From the NCBI GenBank assembly GCA_963556255.1, contig OY744610.1, forward strand, positions 10,956,977 to 11,020,976: 64,000 bases of DNA, read 5' to 3'. The number at the start of each line of letters is the position of its first letter. The stretch's first letter is position 1. Both the position numbers and the translations under genes were made by a program. Shown piece after piece: positions 1 through 9,414 of this stretch. The DNA is from Allolobophora icterica (lineage: Eukaryota; Annelida; Clitellata; Crassiclitellata; Lumbricidae). Under the pieces are notes generated by a model that saw nothing but the letters and a program-made list of their open reading frames with translations, was not told the origin of the DNA and did not search any database.

Positions 1-164
1 GGCCCACATTATCGAGCGCCGAAGGCACCAAGGGCGTAATTTTTTTAGGGGGCGCAAATCTTTTTAAAGGGGCAAAAAAATTTAGTTTGGGGCAAAATGA
101 CGCTTTTGAAAAGAACAAATTTGCATAGAAAAAAATGATGATCAAGGACTTTATCCAAGCGAGC
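1..164. other. Unassigned low-complexity start
   Basis: The stretch is rich in runs of A, T and G (repeated ggggc and tttttt tracts). I see no gene, RNA or repeat boundary here. Confidence 0.5.
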
Positions 165-240
165 GCAATGCACCAGCTTATTCACGAACGCTGCGACGTA
201 TCCGATGGGTTGTCCAGAAATCGATGTTTTCTGTGCTCTT
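165..240 (-). mobile_element. L2-type LINE 3' UTR fragment
   Basis: On the minus strand the words for 'cgttcgtgaataagctggtg' match the 3' untranslated signature of the L2-like LINE at about 55800-55850 (cgctcgtgaataggctggtg). Only this small piece survives. Seen by direct word comparison within the window; the assignment to L2 is inferred from the better copy. Confidence 0.4.
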
Positions 241-3200
241 TATCTAAGCGTTTCTTCGTGTTGTAATAATCATACTAATCAAAAGATTTTATTTTTATAT
301 AATACTTAAAAAAATCCAGGGTGCGCAATCTCCCCTTGCGCCCTTGCAGTGTGGGATATGGAAGGCACGTTCAGGATAAGGGGCATGGGCCAATGCTTTT
401 TGTAACATTTAACATTAAATGGAGGGCATTTTTAGTTATTAATGGTCCAAATGGCATAATATTGTTAAATGAATATTACAAGATTAAGAAATTAACACGT
501 ATACGTTTTAATTTGTCATTTGTCGTAAATTCGTAATTATGTTTGGAACCAACTGTCATATTTTTATGTAGTGCACAGTTTAGTTTATTTCAAAAACTTA
601 ACATCGTGATATAATTAATAGACACAACTTCACACAAGCACTTAGTATGGGAATGTTTTCATTGTATCACAAGTTGACGCCAAAACGTCAGCGATGTCAT
701 CATTAATTCTGAGAAGCAGGTTCTCTCACAAGCCATCAGCATGAAAGACTTCAAACTTCAATGACTTAGCACATTTTTAATCTGTTCAAAATGCCTTTCA
801 GTTTCGAAAATGAACTCTCACAAGCAACTTAATTGTGATGAGGATAATGTCAAAACGAATTTATAAGCCAAAAACAAATTTGAATAAGTTAGACTATGCA
901 AATTGAACTTAAGCAGAACGCGGTAAAAGCAACCAATACATTTTCTGCAAGATTTGAAGTTTTTTTCTGTTCCTGTTTTCTGCTGTTGGGACTGTTTCAC
1001 TTTCTATAGGCTTAAATTCAAATTGCATGGCGTTTTCTGTGACCGTGTCTGTTATTTCAGTGTCAAATAGCAAATTATAGTTTTTAGTTTCGAAGCTTCT
1101 CATTTTCTTGCAAAGTCCAATAATTCCCTTTGCAGCTGCTCTTTTGTTACACTGTAATCCAATTTTCTGAGCAACTCGGATGCTGTATGTAGTCCATAAA
1201 TGAGAAGCCTTATCGAAATTTATGCAAATTTAATTGTTTGGATCTAAACAAGACAGATCAGCATAAAGAGTACCGTGCTCAGAGAATATCTATTTCAAAC
1301 TACTAATTACTTGTTCCATTACCATTATTGTGAACATTTACTAGAAATTTATCTTTCGCATTTTCGTTTGGCTGGTCCGTAGCAGGTTTTCCTGGCAATT
1401 TCTGTTTTGATCAGATTCTTTCTGTTTCAAAGCAGTCTCAACATTAATGTCAAGATTTCTTTTATCTAGTTCACTTTTAGCAAGTGCTGAAAAATGTGTA
1501 ACTGCTTTTCAAAAATGACATCAAAAGTTCGATGTATTTGGCTTAATTCAATGATAGTATCTTGAACCATCTTATAGACTCGTATGATGTCCATGCCGTT
1601 TATTTGCAAATAGGCCTATTGATATAAGGGAGTTGTGCGTTCAAACATTTTCAAAATCAATTGCGCTTCAACGTAAATTCAAAACTTGTCAAAGAATCCA
1701 TTATCCAGGAGAGTTTTCGCTCTGTACCGGACATCATTGTTAAAGTTGTTTGATTCAGAAATATCATGAAATCATGTTGTAACATATATCTAGGCCTACA
1801 AGAAATCGATTACTTCTGTTTATTGCATGCGCTATAATCAACGGTAAGTTAAAGTGAATATTGGCACGTAGCCGCACGTTTAACGAGGCAGTGCAAGTTT
1901 CTTGGTAACAACCATGCACTGTCAATATTTCATGATTTTTAACACTAGAATTAAGAATTAGAACTAAAATATCACAATATTTTTTAATCATATTTTTCTT
2001 TTCTTATGGCGGCCGACCCGGTCCAAGCCTGGGCGACCGGCCTAACTGGAATTTCCCGGTGGGCCAGTCCAAGCCTGTGTAGACTAAATAATCCTTTGAA
2101 ATAACGCAGCTGTCGATCAGCGACCGACATGGCCAGTAACATGCGCATTTCTCTCCTTTGTATTAATACAGCGTCATATATTATAAGTTGTAGGGAATGC
2201 AGGCTAACTTCGAGGGGTTTAAGCCAGTGTGTCGTAACTGCGTTTTACAACATTCCGAGAGAAACGAAGAAAACGAAAATTTTAGTAGAAAAAATTGCCT
2301 TAATCATTTCTGTCTTAAACAATGAAAATTATTTATAGCAAAATGCTTTACAATGACGATCCTTTTGAAGATGCATTAAAGCATGCATTGTAGTGTTGAC
2401 ATAAAACGTGATAATTAGGTGAAATTTGTCAAAATGTGACAAGATGAAAAATTTCCGCTCCCCCTAAAAAATGTTCTCGTAAATGTACAATGAACAAAAT
2501 ATTACAGCTAGTCCACATTTCGGAACCAGAGCTCAGACAAAGTACTGCCCACATAGTTATATAGCATCGTTCACATATGCCTGTACAGTGTACACAGACA
2601 GAGACCAGCACACTGTTGAGCAGCTATTATACATTTGCGCTATGCCCTACAGCCCTTCATGCAGCCACATCTGAGCAGTTCTATCGAGAAGCTTTGGCAA
2701 GTTTTGTCCACTTCACTTCCCAGCCTCCTTCGATCGTTTGCAGCCATCCCCTTTCACCAGGACATGGTAGCTTAGGAACAGCTAGGAACGTCTGTGCCCA
2801 GACATGTCCTGCATGATAGGAAGCGCTCTTGGCGATATAAAAATAATAACAGAAACCATTGTACACTGCTGAAACGCATTCTGATCTAACAACCCCTAAT
2901 TTTATGTCCATAGTAAAAAAACAAGCTCAGGCTGAATTTCATCGTAATAGCAGCTGGATTATTATAGGGCTTACTAGTTAATGCAAAGCTATCTAGTAAA
3001 ACCATTTGGTTGTTTGGACGTAATTCGCCATATTGTATTGGTAGACCAGCCTGCAAACGGCCTTTTCATAAACTAAACGGCTGAATCCACACACTGCAGC
3101 ACATTCAAGAATCGAAGGAGAGCGAAGCAGGGGTGGAGACTGAGGGGGACAGAGGGACGGTCCCCGAAATCTGAGGTGCGGATAGAGTTGCTTGTATCCC

Positions 3201-3429
3201 CCTATATTTGAATATTTCAGAAATATTTCATATATCATTTTAAATTTCTACAGTATTTTCCACTCTAGGTCTACATTTTGTTTAGTGTTCGCGGCGCAGC
3301 AAAAGTTAACGTAGCCTATATCGCTCGTCAGTTGCCACAGACTAAAATAAGCTTTTCAAAATTAAAGACGATTGAACGCGTTGTTGCCGTTGTGTTTCTG
3401 AGGGCTGAGGCTGGTTTCATGGTGTTTAT
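241..3429. other. Unassigned AT-rich stretch
   Basis: No reading frame longer than about 100 codons looks like a protein, and I find no RNA gene. A GC-rich patch at 2000-2090 (ggccgacccggtccaagcc) resembles the end of some transposon, but no matching partner end was found. Otherwise nothing recognised. Confidence 0.5.
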
Positions 3430-3690
3430 TTTGAAATAATGCTACATTTCCTATTCGCACAATTTTTTTCGTCCTGTCCCCCAAACCCAGGACCAAATCT
3501 CCGCTTACAAAGACAGACAAAGGCAAACCAAGACTACGCTGGATAAGCAATGTTAATGAGAACACGACATCACTTGGACTAACGGCAAGAGGAGCATTGA
3601 TATGATATATGACCGAGAACAATGGAGAACATTTATTCGTACATATCGCAGCCAAATGATGAAGATGATAATAATGAAATGGACTTTATC
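3430..3690 (+). pseudogene. LINE reverse transcriptase C-terminal relic
   Basis: Two frames read G-K-P-R-L-R-W-I-S-N-V and then D-R-E-Q-W-R-T-F-I-R-T, followed by a stop near 3690. The pairing of a 'GKPRLRW..NV' block and a 'DREQWR.F' block is typical of the extreme C terminus of RTE/Nimb-like LINE polyproteins. One frameshift separates the two blocks, so the copy is dead. Family level is an inference from motif memory. Confidence 0.55.
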
Positions 3691-3840
3691 ATGACGGGGC
3701 GTTTCTTATGTAGGCTATTAACTGTGCGTCGTAATTAATCACCACCGGCTTGCAAGCGTCTCCGGCACGTAGGCAAGCTGAGATGCAAATAATATTGATT
3801 GCGACCATGACAGTGTAAAGTTTAGCCTATGCGACTCTGA
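3680..3840 (+). repeat. Dispersed repeat shared with 31590-31770
   Basis: The order of words (ttatcatgacg, tttcttatgtaggcta, cggcacgtaggc, tgagatgca, ttgcg, ccagtg/acagtg, gtagcctat) is shared with 31600-31760. It directly follows the LINE relic at 3430-3690, so it may be that element's 3' UTR; 31590-31770 would then be a second 3' end. Confidence 0.45.
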
Positions 3841-3845
3841 CGTCT

Positions 3846-4065
3846 AGTACTTCCAGGGCTGTAGTCGAGGGTATACGCGGGTATACAGCGTATACTCACC
3901 TCTAGAGACCGTATGCGCACCTCACAAAATATTTGAACTCACCTCTATTATGTTTCGGGAAATTAACCATTAGCGTTTACAGTAACTCACCTCTAATTTG
4001 TTTCGGAAAACTAACCCGTAGCGTAAACTCGCCTATAATTTTACCACTACAGCCCTGAGTACTTC
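3846..4065. mobile_element. hAT-type MITE with perfect 8-bp target duplication
   Basis: The element (3854-4057, 204 bp) begins CAGGGCTGTAG and ends CTACAGCCCTG, a clean terminal inverted repeat. It is flanked by AGTACTTC at 3846-3853 and again at 4058-4065. An 8-bp duplication and a CAGGG start are the hallmarks of hAT elements. It has no coding capacity and contains internal repeats of 'actcacctctaa'. Confidence 0.9.
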
Positions 4066-4990
4066 CAACCCATCTGGAACTAGTATATAGGCTATATTAT
4101 GTAGAGGACCTGTATGTGGAGGAAAGATAAAAGATTTAGGTAATTGGGTTAAAAATATCAAACCACGATTTCCAGTCTGTGGAAGAAAGTGAAGTAGATA
4201 TTTAACAGAGTCTTGTTGTAATTGAGTTGAGGTTTCCTTTATAGCTATGGCATATGGCCTTGATTCTTCGGCCAGTTACTTTTAAAAACTATATCGTGAA
4301 AATTCTCACAACCGCTCCCCGTTTAAATAGGCAACACACCATGAAAATATGGTGCCCCGGGAAATTACCGTGTAATGTAAAGATGAATAGCTTCACCTGC
4401 CTCCTTTAATCCAGTGGCGGAGTTTACCCATCATACCGCAACCTAGAGAACATTTTTCCCTGTGAGAGTCTTTTACGCACGACTTTAAGCGAATACAGTT
4501 ATTCAAAATTCCTTTCGCGATTTTACTTGAATATTATTTTTGGCTTACAAATAGTTTTTACTTCATGAGGTTAGGCTACTCTTGTGTGACACAATGTCAA
4601 ACTCTGACGTCAAAGTTGATAAAATTATTGTATTGGATCAATTGTTTCTCTTGAAGTGTTATTCTTAGAAGAACGATATCGGTGCCAATTGTGTTTTCTA
4701 GGTGGCAGGAATGAACATAACATATTTTGACACCCTCTGGTACTTACATCTTGCAGATCACGTAACAGTTCGCGCGGTTCACTTGCGTGACACTTGAAAT
4801 GACAATTTTGCATCCGTACAATCATAAATCTTTGAAACTTGATATCGGTGTCCATACTAAGGTTTTTGACTACGAGGAATTGAAAAGCCCATGTTTGCCA
4901 CTGTGTCATAAATATATCATGGATCTCGTGACGTAACGTTTTATCCAAATGAGCATTCACATCTCCACAGCGATGTCTTAGAAAGGTGTC
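4066..4990. other. Unassigned stretch
   Basis: Nothing recognised. The longest frame (about 110 codons on the minus strand, 4625-4960) has no motif I know and no supporting context. Confidence 0.45.
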
Positions 4991-5470
4991 CAGATTGTAA
5001 TTGTAATTGTAATCAAGAATTTATATAGCGCCACTCATAATCAGAGGCGCTCCCGACCAGGGTCAGTGTCTTCACTGACAAAGAGAAATGTTTTCAGGCG
5101 CTTGCGAAACTGGGCAGGAGAGAGAGAGAGAGTGGAGAACAAGCCTAAAGCCTTGAGGGAGGCTGTTCCAGCTGGGAGGTCCCACAACCGCAAAACTACG
5201 GGACTGGGCAGTAGCAGTGCGCATCCAAGGAACTAGCAAGTGGCCACGGGCAGTTGACCGGAGAGAGGCCCGACCAGGCAAACTGGAAACTGGGGTGCAG
5301 TAAGCCTTGAGATACAGCGGAGCTGAGCCAACAAGACAGTAACGCATGAGGGAAAGGACCTTAAATTGGATGCGTTCGTGAATGGGATTATTGTTTTACG
5401 ACACGGAGGTTGAACCATGAGGCAAATTTCTAGAGAACGATGTAATCTGACAACTTCTCGCACGACAAGG
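4991..5470 (-). pseudogene. LINE 3' end with C-terminal RT relic and (ATTACA)n tail
   Basis: Minus-strand frames contain S-R-S-F-A-V-V-G-P-P-S-W-N-S-L-P, a signature block found near the end of many L2/CR1-like reverse transcriptases. This is followed by a 3' UTR ('gcgcc..tatataa') and a short tail of ATTACA units at 4997-5020. Several frames are needed to follow it, so the copy is dead and 5'-truncated, as is usual for target-primed LINE insertions. Confidence 0.8.
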
Positions 5471-6496
5471 TGTACAAGTAGTCATTACTCCTCCATAAAT
5501 CACAGTTTATTGGAAACCATTCCAGTAAAAGTAAAAAGCAAATGGAGATGAATTGTCGGGTAAAAATAGTTTCAAAGCTAATCCAAGGACGTCAGAAGGT
5601 CGAATACAGAAGGGAGAATAAGACCATTGATTCAAAGGTAAGTTAATTCACCTGACAAATCAGTTAACAATCTCTTGAAAAACTTTGTCTGGAGGTTAGG
5701 GTGAATTGCAAACACCGATCCAGCAACCAGAAGACACGATGACGCTTTAAATATACCAATGCATAACCCCAAATAGGGTCGAATACAGACCCCAAAGCAA
5801 AAGATACCTGCATTGGGGTAAAAACGGCAGGCTCTTGTATAGTGTAAAAAGCACCAAGCATCCTCCCAAGCTGTTGGTGTAAAACTGTGAATGAATTAGT
5901 CGTAAAGGTAAGTATTATAATCAACAGACTTAATAAATTAACTCAATTAAAACCTAGGGGACTTATCTGGGTCTCTGGGGTGCGCGTTAATCTGATGGTT
6001 AGTGGGTTGTACTGGTGGTTAGGGTGCGCCATCTCAGCTAAAATCAATAAAATGGGCGTCTACTGTCGATGGGAAGATCCGGTGGCGAGGGAGATGGCTG
6101 GTTCCACGACATCAGATGGGGATGCTAAGAAAACTGGTCGCTAACACTTCATATCTACGGCAGCCTCTCAGAATAGCTCAAAGGACTCATTTCTTCTTCA
6201 CCTAAACTGGCCCTTAAGTCTAGACCTGTAAGGTCCATGAAATCGGAAGACACGATGTTTGTCAGTGACGTCGCTGGTCCGGGTAGGAAGCGCCACTGAT
6301 CTTTCTGAGTGGCATTTAAAAAATTCGTTTTCAATTACAAATATTGGTCGACCTGAGAGTGATTAAGGTGATTTTTGGTACTTGATTTGGGTGATAACTA
6401 GAATTCTCTTCCTTCCGCTGTTGCTGCTACTGCTGCTGCCGATGATGATCATAATGGTGGTTATACATTTTAGGATGGAGACATTTTTCATGTAGG
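5471..6496 (+). other. Upstream region of cGAS-like gene copy 1
   Basis: No independent gene. The last 100 bases contain a CTG/ATG-rich tract and a plausible 3' splice site, 'tttttcatgtag', ending at 6495, one base before the start codon. That would make 6496 the start of the coding exon with an untranslated exon upstream. No TATA box is convincing. Confidence 0.4.
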
Positions 6497-7825
6497 ATGG
6501 CTGAATATACGGATAAATCGAATGAAGAACTGGCATCTGCGTTCATCGTTAGCACATGTCAATTGCTTCCAAAGTCGTCTCCTTTTCTTCCTGATCAGAT
6601 GCATGACTTGATGGCGTCCAGGGACCCTGCATCAAAAGATTACATAATTGCGTGTGGCAGCACTGCAGAGTTCTACATCCGACCGCTCAATACATGCATT
6701 GACGATGCTGATTCTCTAATCGTCAATGCTGATGAATTGGCCATCAGTATTGAGTTCTTAGTGTTGCCAAGTGATATAAGTGGCCTTGCAGATACGATCA
6801 AGTGCTACAAGATTGAATCATACGACATGTATCCAGGATTTGTTCGACTGCGATTTTGGGGGGAAATTAGATATAATTGGAAATACAAAAAGTACGAATT
6901 TCACCATACAGCTCTTACAGGTAGATGCCTGATGCTAAACATGGATGTTGGTACAGGTATGTTTTACGTTGGTAACGTTAGTAGAAACTCCTCGAAAAAT
7001 ACTTTAGGCGGTCCTGCTGTTAAATGCCAAAGTGATATGACAAAAACTGATGTCGTTGGCAGTTTGTGGTGCCCTCAATGGCCGAAAGAAGCCAAATGTT
7101 GGCTTAAACGACCTAGGAATAACGGATGGCCGACCATAGATACAATTTCCGAAGTTTTGCAGAACGGTTGTCATGTTGTTTATGCCCAGCATCGTTCTTG
7201 CAGAGACGACACAGAGCAGTGGAGATTTTCATTTTCATTCGCAGAAGTAATATTAATTCAGAGTTGGACTCAAATTCAACAGATCGTCTACCATTTGCTG
7301 AGATTCTTCGCCAAGAGAGAAATAATACAAAAGGATTGTCCAAAGGAGGATGAGGTTCTTTGTACGTATCATTTAAAGACGTTGATGTTATGGACTTGTG
7401 AAGAGATGTCACCAGAATGGTGGAATTCCTCGTCTGTTATTACGATCTGCTGTGAGTTGTTAAAAAAGCTTACAGAATGGCTAAAGAAAAGGCACTGTCC
7501 GAACTATTTTATTTCTGAAGCAAATTTATTTCATGAACCATTGAGCTCCACAATTCTTCACGAAACTGAAAAACGACTAAATGAGTTCCAAAATTCTGGT
7601 GTTCTCTGTCATTGGTTCGTGGAAAATTATATACTCACATTCATTCGGAGACATTTCAAGCCAACAACGCCAATGAATGCAGAGCCAGATTTTATGGCAT
7701 GCGTGCTGTCTCTGTGTGAGTTTTGGAAAGTGAGTGGTTCAACATCTTTGGATGTATTCTTTCTTCGCACATTCGCACATTATCGCAGGGTAGGCGAAAG
7801 TCTCATGCGAGTTGTCGTTCTATAA
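6497..7825 (+). CDS. cGAS-like receptor, Mab-21 nucleotidyltransferase domain (copy 1)
   Basis: A 442-residue frame with a complete Mab-21/cGAS-like nucleotidyltransferase. Residues 53-73 carry the G54-S55 motif and the D70-x-D72 metal-binding pair. D185 sits just before W-C-P-Q-W-P, the position of the third catalytic aspartate of cGAS. W242-R-F-S-F-S, Y291-H-L-K-T and N336-Y-F-I-S-E-A-N-L-F match conserved helices of the Mab-21 C-terminal lobe. The cGAS zinc-thumb cluster is absent. In known cGAS-like receptors this domain makes a cyclic dinucleotide after binding nucleic acid and signals through STING; that role is inferred here, not shown. The coding region is one exon, as in MAB21L genes. 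After about residue 430 the frame ends and homology continues in another frame from about 7858, so the product may be truncated after the enzyme domain. Confidence 0.85.
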   Translation: MAEYTDKSNEELASAFIVSTCQLLPKSSPFLPDQMHDLMASRDPASKDYIIACGSTAEFYIRPLNTCIDDADSLIVNADELAISIEFLVLPSDISGLADTIKCYKIESYDMYPGFVRLRFWGEIRYNWKYKKYEFHHTALTGRCLMLNMDVGTGMFYVGNVSRNSSKNTLGGPAVKCQSDMTKTDVVGSLWCPQWPKEAKCWLKRPRNNGWPTIDTISEVLQNGCHVVYAQHRSCRDDTEQWRFSFSFAEVILIQSWTQIQQIVYHLLRFFAKREIIQKDCPKEDEVLCTYHLKTLMLWTCEEMSPEWWNSSSVITICCELLKKLTEWLKKRHCPNYFISEANLFHEPLSSTILHETEKRLNEFQNSGVLCHWFVENYILTFIRRHFKPTTPMNAEPDFMACVLSLCEFWKVSGSTSLDVFFLRTFAHYRRVGESLMRVVVL

Positions 7826-7857
7826 TAAAATACGGATACATTTCAGGACTGCGCCAG
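7782..7857 (+). other. Frame break in copy 1 with MITE-identical segment
   Basis: Comparison with copy 2 shows extra DNA, roughly 80-100 nt, between the L-D-V-F-F and N-V-K-Y-E blocks, and the reading frame changes across it. Bases 7782-7802 are identical over 21 bp to 26370-26390 in the MITE at 26266-26662. The stretch also has GT at 7790 and 'gcgccag' ending at 7857; removing 7790-7857 would join the two frames. It could thus be a MITE relic, a tiny intron, or a relic now spliced as an intron. Confidence 0.55.
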
Positions 7858-9390
7858 AGATTGAAAATGATATATAATGTAAAATATGAAGAACTGAAAC
7901 AGGACAGAGAACTTACATTTTTTCCAACAGCAGAAAGAATCATATGCTTCACGTACTATGAGATCCTACTGCATATTTTGCATACTGTGTATGGTTTAGT
8001 TTGTGGAGAGATTTCATGGGATAACGGTTTATTGGTCGAATTGGTCAACGTAATTTCAACTCAACCTACTATTATAAGGTCCGAGTATCATAACTTTCCG
8101 AAAATATATACAACCCAAAGTAGTCGGTTTCAATTCCTGCGTGCTCAGTTGGTCATGGAAAATTTAACTGGATCAAATAGTCGTCCGGAATTTCAACTCC
8201 TGTGTCTCATGTCAAAAGAGTTTCTTAGAAGAGCTTTAGAATACGAAGGTTCGAAATCAAACGGTATTGCTCCTGCTTCTTTGGCCTATCTGGCTGCTCT
8301 GCATTTTACCACACCAGAATACCAACAAGCAATACGCTTATGCATGGCAATTCTCGTTGATCAGACTTCTCACGAGGAACAAGAAACACTGAATGCAGGT
8401 TGTTTGTTGTTTATTGACGATGTTGCAAGAATTCTAGGATTGTGTGTGCTTTACAATAAGATAACCAACAATAATCTTCATTGGATTGACATGCGTCTTT
8501 CACCAAAAGTGTTTGCTTATCATTTGGCTGCACTATCTTCTTACAGAATATCCAAACATTTTTATTTGCATTATGCATTACCAGATTCAGCATTTCCTAT
8601 GGATGATTATTTGAAAGCAGTATTATATCCGAAATGCAGTGTTTCGACGACATCAGGTGCTCATCTGAATTCTGCCAGACAGATCGTTTATCGCAGAACA
8701 GTTTCATTTCCAGAAATCACAGGTAGAAGAGCGCAACCTTTGATAGTCAACACATTAATTGATATTCTAATGGAATATGCTCTGGAATATATGACATCAT
8801 TCTACAGTTCGATTCGCAAATACTTTGGCATCAAGTGCAACACAGTCGACTGCTATCGTGCGTTGTATCTTTACAAGTGTGGTCAATATGAAGAAGTGCA
8901 GCTTTTGTGTGAGAGAATTCTGCAAGAGCCTAAACTGCAAAGCGATCTGAAGGAAATTTCCTTTGCAAATGTTTTGCTGTTCCCACCGCTTGACTTATTT
9001 TTTGATGGATACGTACAATCGTTGCTTGGGTTTCACACACTCTTTTATTATTTATCACTTGTCAATGATAATATGCGGGAATTTGAGGTAACTGACGAGT
9101 CAACATTTGAACACATCTTTGTCCGTTGTTTAAACTTTCAAGGCTTTCCACTCTTGAGGTTTCTCGAACGCCGTTACTCAATTAAATGTCACTATTTTCT
9201 TGGTAGACATTTTCTTGCAAGCTATCTGAAGCTGAGATGTTGTATCGACAGCAATCTTCCGTATGCTGAAGCAATAACTGAATTTGCTGCTCAGAAAACT
9301 AAACTTCTGTTTGAACACATCATTCGCAGGTCTTTTCTACAAAACATTCGATTGTCAAAATATAATACAAGATTTTCATCCCATCAGTGA
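7858..9390 (+). CDS. C-terminal TPR-like helical domain of cGAS-like receptor copy 1
   Basis: An uninterrupted frame of 511 codons (open from 7723) carrying the second half of the receptor. It is aligned by eye along its length with copy 2: shared blocks include M-E-N-L-T-G-S-N, L-A-Y-L-A-A-L-H-F, C-Y-R-A-L-Y-L-Y-K-C, L-L-G-F-H-T-L-F-Y-Y-L and K-C-H-Y-F-L-G-R-H-F-L. Helical hairpins with TPR-like spacing are visible around 8220-8370 and 8850-8960 (Y-x-x-A-x-x-L-C and E-x-V-x-L-L-C-E-R-I-L). I recognise this module only as the usual partner of Mab-21 domains in large invertebrate receptor families and assign no biochemical role; ligand sensing or partner binding is a guess. The stop at 9390 is followed within about 30 bp by a LINE in the opposite orientation. 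Confidence 0.75.
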   Translation, partial: RLKMIYNVKYEELKQDRELTFFPTAERIICFTYYEILLHILHTVYGLVCGEISWDNGLLVELVNVISTQPTIIRSEYHNFPKIYTTQSSRFQFLRAQLVMENLTGSNSRPEFQLLCLMSKEFLRRALEYEGSKSNGIAPASLAYLAALHFTTPEYQQAIRLCMAILVDQTSHEEQETLNAGCLLFIDDVARILGLCVLYNKITNNNLHWIDMRLSPKVFAYHLAALSSYRISKHFYLHYALPDSAFPMDDYLKAVLYPKCSVSTTSGAHLNSARQIVYRRTVSFPEITGRRAQPLIVNTLIDILMEYALEYMTSFYSSIRKYFGIKCNTVDCYRALYLYKCGQYEEVQLLCERILQEPKLQSDLKEISFANVLLFPPLDLFFDGYVQSLLGFHTLFYYLSLVNDNMREFEVTDESTFEHIFVRCLNFQGFPLLRFLERRYSIKCHYFLGRHFLASYLKLRCCIDSNLPYAEAITEFAAQKTKLLFEHIIRRSFLQNIRLSKYNTRFSSHQ

Positions 9391-9414
9391 CTAAATTCTG
9401 TTATTCAAATGAAG

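Noticed and set aside
909..1103. Short overlapping minus-strand frames at 818-1103
   Set aside because: No conserved motif and no second exon visible.
7730..7857. Intron starting at GTGAGT (7730) in receptor copy 1
   Set aside because: The donor is good, but 7730-7760 encodes residues matching copy 2 (the D-V-x-x block), so it is probably coding.
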